DNA of 5,054 bases from an uncultured Lysobacteraceae bacterium (GTDB lineage Bacteria > Pseudomonadota > Gammaproteobacteria > Xanthomonadales > Xanthomonadaceae), in contig CAMPJU010000124.1 of the NCBI GenBank assembly GCA_946886995.1, positions 1 through 5,054 on the forward strand, given 5' to 3'. Under the pieces are notes generated by a model. It was not told the DNA's origin and did not search any database. It saw only the letters and a list, made by a program, of their open reading frames with translations. The position numbers and the translations under genes are program-made. Below, one piece after another: positions 1 through 3,296 of the stretch. Each line of letters starts with the position of its first letter. Positions within the stretch are counted from its first letter, which is position 1.

Positions 1-65
1 TGCGGTGCGAACGAGACGACTGACCGTTCTATTGTTGTGCAACAAGTCCCGGGACTTAGGGCCCA
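1..65. other. Palindrome cluster downstream of the yceI-family gene
   Basis: No gene is visible here. The segment lies beyond the stop codon of the minus-strand YceI gene and holds three adjacent inverted repeats. TTGTTG/CAACAA (32-45) has a 2-base centre. AAGTCCCGGGACTT (44-57) is a perfect 14-bp palindrome. CTTAG/CTAAG (55-70) overlaps both the second palindrome and the gene's last codons. The second and third share bases 55-57, so as RNA hairpins they would compete. None is followed by a T-run on either strand, so this is not a textbook intrinsic terminator. It could be a transcript-end structure, an operator for a gene off the left edge, or both. Confidence 0.45.
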
Positions 66-644
66 CTAAGCCTCCGGCACCAACCCCTCAGTCGTAATCC
101 GCAACACCACCTCATCACTCACCGCCGGCACCGCATACCCCAGCCCGAACTCGCTCCGCTTCACGGTCGTGGTCGCATCGAACCCGATCGCCTCCCGCCC
201 CGCCATCGGGTGCTCGCCGCGGCCGTTGAGGGTGGCGTCCAGCACGACGGGCCGGGTGATGCCCTTGATGGTCAGTTCGCCGGTGATCTTCAGCCGGTCC
301 TCGCCCGCCGCCTCGACGCGGGTGCTGGTGAAGGTGATCTCGGGATGCTTGGCGGCGTCGAACAGCTCGGCGCTGCGCAGGTGCTCGTTGAAGGCGTCCA
401 CGTGCCCGTCCATGCCGGACAGCGGCAGGGTCACGGTCACGGACGAGGCGCCGACGTCCTCGGCGTCGTAGACCAGGGTGCCCTCGGCGTCGCCGAAGTG
501 CATGACGGGGTGGCTGAAGCCCAGGTGGTTCCAGCTGGCCACGACGTTGGTGTGGGCCGGGTCGAGCCCGTAGGTGACGGGGTCGGCGAAGGCGGTGGTG
601 CTGGCGAGGGCCAGGGCGGCGGCGAGCAGGGTGCGGGTGAACAT
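66..644 (-). CDS. yceI: YceI-family periplasmic protein
   Basis: The product is a 192-residue secreted protein of the YceI family, a lipocalin-like beta-barrel that binds isoprenoid/polyprenyl-type lipids in characterised members; its exact physiological role is unsettled. A signal peptide is clear: a short basic start, a hydrophobic core of Ala and Leu, and a probable cleavage after Ala-Phe-Ala at residue 20. Family signatures follow in order: DPAHTNV near residue 28, HLGFSHP, FNEHLRSAELFDAAKHPEITF in the middle, GELTIKGITRPV, and KRSEFGLGYAVPAVSDEV near the C-terminus. Length is normal for the family. The ATG at 644 is supported by a GAGG Shine-Dalgarno (653-656 on the plus strand) with 8 nt spacing. 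YceI genes often neighbour cytochrome b561 genes; any such partner would be off the left edge. It is the last of three minus-strand genes. Family assignment is secure; orthology to E. coli yceI itself is not proven. Confidence 0.93.
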   Translation of the reverse strand: MFTRTLLAAALALASTTAFADPVTYGLDPAHTNVVASWNHLGFSHPVMHFGDAEGTLVYDAEDVGASSVTVTLPLSGMDGHVDAFNEHLRSAELFDAAKHPEITFTSTRVEAAGEDRLKITGELTIKGITRPVVLDATLNGRGEHPMAGREAIGFDATTTVKRSEFGLGYAVPAVSDEVVLRITTEGLVPEA

Positions 645-752
645 CGGAGGTGCCTCGCGGATGCGGATGGGTGACCCCCATCTTCGGTGTTCCGCACAAG
701 CGATTAAACAATCCTCCTGTCCACAGATCGTTCCATCCGTGGGATGCCGCCC
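645..752 (-). promoter_or_regulatory. Leader and possible promoter of the yceI-family gene
   Basis: This 108-bp gap separates the small phasin-like gene from the YceI gene. On the minus strand it contains TTTAAT (plus coordinates 703-708), a 5-of-6 match to a -10 box and the most A/T-rich spot nearby. I see no good -35 at the usual distance. Between this and the start codon, GATGGG (666-671) and CCCATC (677-682) form a 6-bp stem with a 5-nt loop in the presumed leader. A further 5-bp stem, CATCC/GGATG (734-738 and 742-746), lies just after the stop codon of the upstream gene. No T-run follows it. The gap suggests the YceI gene may have its own promoter as well as read-through. Confidence 0.35.
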
Positions 753-1025
753 TCAGCCGTCCTCCGTCTTCGGCTTCAGCTCCTCGGCCAGCTCGTCCAG
801 CTCGGCGATGGCCGCCTCCAGCGCGTCGTGGAACTCGCCCTGGCGGGTCATCAGGTCCTCGATGGTCTTCGATTCGCCCAGCTTCTTGAGCTTGCCCTCG
901 TCGAACCGCAGCCATTGCGCGGTGAGCAGCTCGACGTTGTTCTTCGAGTAGTGGCGCATTTCCTTGAGCTGGGTGGTCAGGTCGTTGACGTGGTCCAGCG
1001 GGGTCTTGGGGGTTTCATCGGCCAT
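753..1025 (-). CDS. Small helical phasin-like protein, function unknown
   Basis: This encodes a 90-residue soluble protein that I do not recognise with certainty. It has no signal peptide or membrane segment, is rich in charged residues, Leu and Ala, and is predicted to be almost all alpha-helix. The C-terminal half (about residues 65-84) has an amphipathic, coiled-coil-like Leu/Ala/Glu pattern. The stretch around residues 30-66 (NNVELLTAQ..., then KLGESKTIEDLMTRQGEF) resembles the helical core of phasins, where a similar 'sp.ea..lq.ef' pattern recurs, so a granule-surface or membrane-associated helical role is possible. I chose the ATG at 1025 because the frame upstream is an Arg-rich, low-complexity run typical of untranslated GC-rich DNA. 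The Shine-Dalgarno is weak. The gene lies 85 bp after the dioxygenase gene on the same strand. Coding status is likely; the phasin link is inference. Confidence 0.72.
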   Translation of the reverse strand: MADETPKTPLDHVNDLTTQLKEMRHYSKNNVELLTAQWLRFDEGKLKKLGESKTIEDLMTRQGEFHDALEAAIAELDELAEELKPKTEDG

Positions 1026-1068
1026 GGTGGCTTCATCCGGTGGAAGGCGGCGGAAGCGTAGGGAAGCG

Positions 1069-1083
1069 CGCGGGTGACCCGCG
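1069..1083 (-). terminator. Hairpin after the dioxygenase gene, weak terminator candidate
   Basis: CGCGGGT (1069-1075) and ACCCGCG (1077-1083) form a perfect 7-bp inverted repeat around one base, or a 6-bp GC stem with a 3-nt loop as RNA. It lies 28 bp past the stop codon of the dioxygenase gene. On the minus strand it is followed by a C/T-rich stretch but no true T-run, so termination, if any, would be weak or factor-dependent. It may instead act as a processing or stability element between the two genes. Confidence 0.3.
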
Positions 1084-1110
1084 TGACGACGCCGGGCCGG
1101 CCGACGCCTC

Positions 1111-1974
1111 CTACAGGTTGCTGTCTTCCGGCGGCACATCCGTCCCCACGGGCGCGGCGCCGGGCAACCCCCGCTCCCGCTCCGGACACGGCATCCCGAC
1201 CGTGTAGCTCGCCATCGACAGCGACCCGTACGCGTAACCGTCCACCAGGCCCTTCGCCTGCTCGCCTGTCTCCGCGGCGAATCCGGCGATGTACAGCGCC
1301 GGCAGGAAGTGCTCGGCGGTCGGGTGGGACATCGCGTAATCGCGGTGCTCCACCAGCGCAGCCGCGCGGTCGGGCGAACCGGTCATCACCTCGCGCACCT
1401 GGTCGTCGAAGCGCCGGTTCCAGTCGAACGCATGGTCCTGCTGCTGCCAGTCGATCGCGCGCAGGTTGTGCACGACGTTGCCGCTGGCCATCAGCAGCAC
1501 GCCGCGCTCGCGCAGGCGGGCCAGGCGCGCGCCCATCTCGAGGTGGTACTCCACCGGCTTGCGCGCGTTGATCGACAGCTGCACCACCGGGATGTCGGCG
1601 TCCGGGAACGCGTGCACCAGCACCGACCAGGTGCCGTGGTCCAGGCCCCAGCTGTCCAGGTCCGCGCCGACGTGCTCGGGCTTCGCCACCTCCGCAACCT
1701 CCTCCGCCAGCTCCGGCAGGCCGGGCGCGGGGTACTGCACCTCGAACAGCGGCTTGGGGAACCCGAAGAAGTCGTGGATGGTCTTCGGCCGCGGCATGGC
1801 GGTCACCGCGGTCATGCCCTCGTACCAGTGGGCCGACACCATCAGGATCGCGCGCGGCCGCGGCACCGAGGCGCCGAAGGCCCGCCAGGCCTCGGTGTAC
1901 CTGTTCCGTTCCAATGCGTTCATGGGGCTGCCGTGGCCGAGGAAGGCGGCGGGCATGAGGGTTTCGGCGTCCAT
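1111..1974 (-). CDS. ygiD: 4,5-DOPA dioxygenase extradiol (YgiD/DODA family)
   Basis: The product is a 287-residue cytoplasmic class III extradiol ring-cleavage dioxygenase of the YgiD/DODA type. Enzymes of this family open catechol rings such as L-DOPA at the 4,5 position with a single metal ion; the natural bacterial substrate is generally unknown. Family motifs are all present in order: FLGHGSPMNAL (His14), MVSAHWYEG (His49), SWGLDHGTWSVL (residues 108-119), VVQLSI, MASGNVVHNLR (His169), and HPTAEHFLPAL (His222). His14, His49, His169 and His222 are the expected metal and active-site histidines. The protein is slightly longer than usual because of a Pro/Gly-rich tail after about residue 260 that looks unstructured. 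The start is uncertain: ATG at 1974 gives six extra residues before a second Met directly ahead of the first motif, and neither has a strong Shine-Dalgarno. It is the first gene of the minus-strand trio and is divergent from the toxin-antitoxin pair. Confidence 0.93.
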   Translation of the reverse strand: MDAETLMPAAFLGHGSPMNALERNRYTEAWRAFGASVPRPRAILMVSAHWYEGMTAVTAMPRPKTIHDFFGFPKPLFEVQYPAPGLPELAEEVAEVAKPEHVGADLDSWGLDHGTWSVLVHAFPDADIPVVQLSINARKPVEYHLEMGARLARLRERGVLLMASGNVVHNLRAIDWQQQDHAFDWNRRFDDQVREVMTGSPDRAAALVEHRDYAMSHPTAEHFLPALYIAGFAAETGEQAKGLVDGYAYGSLSMASYTVGMPCPERERGLPGAAPVGTDVPPEDSNL

Positions 1975-2060
1975 CCGGGCAGGCTACGCCGCGGTGTGCA
2001 GGCCGGGTCGTGAATCGGTGGCACGGTGCGTTGCGGGCGTTGCAGCCGCCGCGGGGTGCG

Positions 2061-2076
2061 TATAACCTTCGTTATA
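2061..2076. promoter_or_regulatory. A/T-rich palindrome, probable operator and -10 region
   Basis: TATAAC (2061-2066) and GTTATA (2071-2076) are perfect inverted arms around a 4-base centre. TATAAC also recurs as a direct copy at 2073-2078, 12 bp after the first. This is the only A/T-rich island in a GC-rich 121-bp divergent intergenic region. Each arm resembles a -10 box on one strand or the other, so it could serve the antitoxin gene rightward and the dioxygenase gene leftward. AbrB/MazE-fold antitoxins typically repress their own operon at short palindromes, so this is the natural candidate operator. A weak -35-like TTGCAG (2040-2045) lies 15 bp before the first arm. The promoter role is inference. 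Confidence 0.55.
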
Positions 2077-2095
2077 ACGCCCCGGAGACACGCCC

Positions 2096-2317
2096 ATGAA
2101 GCTCAAGATCACCACCATCGGCAATTCGGCCGGCGTCATCCTGCCCAAGGAACTGCTGGCGCGGCTGCGCCTGGAAAAGGGCGACGAGCTGTATGCCATC
2201 GAGACTCCTGACGGCGTCCGGCTGACGGCCTACGACCCGGAATTGGCGGCGCAGATGGAGGTGGCCGAGGACGTGATGCGCCGGCGTAGGACGCTGTTGC
2301 ACAAGCTGGCGCAGTAG
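2096..2317 (+). CDS. AbrB/MazE-family antitoxin of the Doc module
   Basis: This encodes a 73-residue antitoxin of the AbrB/MazE/SpoVT swapped-hairpin DNA-binding fold. Residues 1-45 carry the domain, with the hallmark TTIGNSAGVILPKELL segment (6-21), then LRLEKGDEL and a beta-hairpin ending at VRLTAYD. Residues 48-73 form a basic helical tail, EVAEDVMRRRR then LLHKLA, the usual place for toxin binding and neutralisation. The ATG at 2096 is well supported by a GGAGA Shine-Dalgarno (2084-2088) with 7 nt spacing. The toxin gene starts 2 bp after the stop codon, so the pair is co-transcribed and probably translationally coupled. Autoregulation through the palindrome at 2061-2076 is expected by analogy. 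Doc was first described with the unrelated Phd antitoxin; AbrB-fold partners are a known alternative in proteobacteria. Confidence 0.9.
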   Translation: MKLKITTIGNSAGVILPKELLARLRLEKGDELYAIETPDGVRLTAYDPELAAQMEVAEDVMRRRRTLLHKLAQ

Positions 2318-2319
2318 CC

Positions 2320-2766
2320 GTGATCATCTGGATCACGCGCGCACTGGCGCTGGCCATCCATGAGCGCCAACTTTCCGAGCATGGCGGGGGGACCGGCGTC
2401 CGCGACGACGGCCTGCTCGACTCTGCATTGGCCAAGCCCCAGCAGTTGCACGCGTACGGTGATCCGCCGCCGGACCTGGCCTCGCTCGCCGCTTCGCTGA
2501 CGTTCGGCCTTTCGCGGAATCATCCGTTCGTGGACGGCAACAAGCGAACGGCGGCTGTCGCCTGCGAAACGTTCCTGATCCTCAATGGCGCCGCGCTCGA
2601 GGCGACGGACCTGGAGCTGTACCCCGTGTTTACCGATCTCGCTGCGGGCGGGATTTCGGAAGCCGATTTTGCGGAATGGTTGCGGGGGCGGCTGCGGTTG
2701 CGTGGGGGGAGTGCCGTGCACGAACAGCCAGCGGTGTATCGGGTCGGGGGCAAAGCTCGCCGCTGA
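2320..2766 (+). CDS. doc: Doc-type death-on-curing toxin (Fic fold)
   Basis: The 148-residue product is a Doc-family toxin. Characterised Doc inactivates elongation factor Tu by phosphorylating it, stopping translation. The N-terminal ITRALALAIHERQL helix and the GVRDDGLLDSALAKPQ segment (26-41) are typical. The active site HPFVDGNKRTA (68-78) is intact, with catalytic His68, metal-binding Asp72, Asn74 and Arg76. Lys75 replaces the second Gly of AMP-transferring Fic proteins, which is the Doc hallmark. The start is GTG at 2320, 2 bp after the antitoxin stop, with no clear Shine-Dalgarno, so translation probably depends on coupling. The usual family end, around EADFAEWLR (114-122), is followed by some 26 extra basic, low-complexity residues. 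The frame has no lesion, so the toxin looks functional. It needs the antitoxin encoded just upstream. Confidence 0.93.
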   Translation: MIIWITRALALAIHERQLSEHGGGTGVRDDGLLDSALAKPQQLHAYGDPPPDLASLAASLTFGLSRNHPFVDGNKRTAAVACETFLILNGAALEATDLELYPVFTDLAAGGISEADFAEWLRGRLRLRGGSAVHEQPAVYRVGGKARR

Positions 2767-2836
2767 ACCGACTCCCACAGGGGGGCGGTGCCACTGCCGC
2801 ACCGGATTGCAGTTCCCGTGGAAAGTGGCAAGCTTG

Positions 2837-2863
2837 GCGCCAGTGAACCGACCGGGCTGGCGT
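2837..2863 (+). promoter_or_regulatory. Alternative (anti-terminator-like) hairpin before rnk
   Basis: CGCCAG (2838-2843) can pair perfectly with CTGGCG (2857-2862), extendable by a G-T wobble at 2837/2863, across a 13-nt loop. The 3' arm is part of the 5' arm of the intrinsic terminator at 2854-2886, so the two structures cannot form together. That is the arrangement seen in transcription attenuators. The 5' half also sits in two small overlapping palindromes, CAAGCTTG (2829-2836) and TGGCGCCA (2835-2842), which may compete. No known riboswitch class is recognisable. A regulatory function is inference. Confidence 0.35.
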
Positions 2864-2886
2864 GCGAGCGCCTGCCCTTTTTCTTT
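2854..2886 (+). terminator. Intrinsic terminator between doc and rnk
   Basis: The stem is GGGC (2854-2857) with GCCC (2874-2877), a T-T mismatch (2858/2873), then GGCGT (2859-2863) with GCGCC (2868-2872), closed by a GCGA tetraloop of the stable GNRA type. It is followed at once by TTTTTCTTT (2878-2886), eight T in nine bases, exceptional in such GC-rich DNA. This is a strong Rho-independent terminator for the plus strand and would end the antitoxin-doc transcript. It ends immediately before the rnk Shine-Dalgarno, so any rnk transcript starting upstream must pass through it. Confidence 0.85.
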
Positions 2887-2892
2887 GGGAGA
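2887..2892 (+). promoter_or_regulatory. Ribosome binding site that fixes the rnk start
   Basis: GGGAGA lies 5 nt before the GTG at 2898. It is the only good Shine-Dalgarno near the 5' end of rnk. It favours 2898 over the in-frame GTG at 2862, which falls inside the terminator stem and would add 12 residues without homology to Rnk. Confidence 0.75.
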
Positions 2893-2897
2893 TCGCC

Positions 2898-3284
2898 GTG
2901 GACCGCCCGCCCGCCATCATCATCGCCACCGACGTCGCCGCCCGGCTCGAAGCCGTCCTCGAGCACGCCCATGGAGACGCCGCCGCGGTCGCGGCGCGCC
3001 TGGAGGAGGAACTGGCGAGGGCGGAGCTGCGCGCGCCTGCCGACATGCCCGCGGACGTGGTCACGATGCATTCGGTCGTGTCGTTCGTCGACGAGCAGAG
3101 CGGCGCGACGCATGACGCACGCCTGGTGTATCCGCGGGAGTCGGCCGGCCGGCCCGGCGACGTGTCGATCCTCTCGCCCGTTGGCGCGGCGCTGCTGGGC
3201 CTGTCGATCGGGCAGACCATCGAATGGCCGCTGCCCGGCGGGCGGACGACGCGCTTCCGCGTCACGGGCGTGGCGCAGGCGTAA
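2898..3284 (+). CDS. rnk: Regulator of nucleoside diphosphate kinase (Rnk)
   Basis: The 128-residue product is Rnk, a GreA/GreB-related protein that binds RNA polymerase and in E. coli and Pseudomonas affects nucleoside diphosphate kinase levels. An N-terminal strand (PPAIIIATD) leads into a short helical, Ala/Glu-rich segment (about 13-46). This is shorter than the GreA/GreB coiled coil, as expected for Rnk. The C-terminal FKBP-like domain follows: ADMPADVVTMHSVVSF (48-63), ARLVYPRE, then ILSPVGAALLGLSIGQTIEW (91-110) and PLPGG. These match E. coli Rnk closely as I remember it. The length is close to the E. coli protein, lacking only its C-terminal tail. GTG at 2898 is chosen for its Shine-Dalgarno and because homologous sequence begins there. 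The stop codon is 12 bp before the transporter-acyltransferase gene, suggesting one operon. The terminator directly in front may control it. Confidence 0.93.
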   Translation: MDRPPAIIIATDVAARLEAVLEHAHGDAAAVAARLEEELARAELRAPADMPADVVTMHSVVSFVDEQSGATHDARLVYPRESAGRPGDVSILSPVGAALLGLSIGQTIEWPLPGGRTTRFRVTGVAQA

Positions 3285-3296
3285 GCTCACTGACGG

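Noticed and set aside
115..915. A 266-codon minus-strand open frame overlapping the yceI-family and small-protein genes
   Set aside because: It is an Arg/Gly/His-rich shadow in another frame of the YceI gene, with no recognisable motif.
1026..1139. A 38-residue N-terminal extension of the small phasin-like protein
   Set aside because: The extension is an Arg-rich run overlapping the dioxygenase 3' end and intergenic hairpin. The ATG at 1025 begins a normal-looking protein.
2061..2078. Resemblance to half of a loxP-type recombination site
   Set aside because: The spacing and arm sequence do not match: the arms are only 6 bp with a 4-bp centre, and no recombinase gene is nearby. A promoter/operator explains it better.
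2764..2852. The 9-bp direct repeat TGAACCGAC at 2764-2772 and 2844-2852, as possible insertion-site duplication
   Set aside because: The two copies enclose only 71 bp with no element-like content or terminal inverted repeats. A 9-bp repeat in GC-rich DNA can arise by chance.
2862..2897. An upstream GTG start for rnk at 2862
   Set aside because: It lies in the terminator stem, lacks a Shine-Dalgarno, and adds 12 residues not seen in Rnk proteins. GTG at 2898 has a good ribosome binding site.
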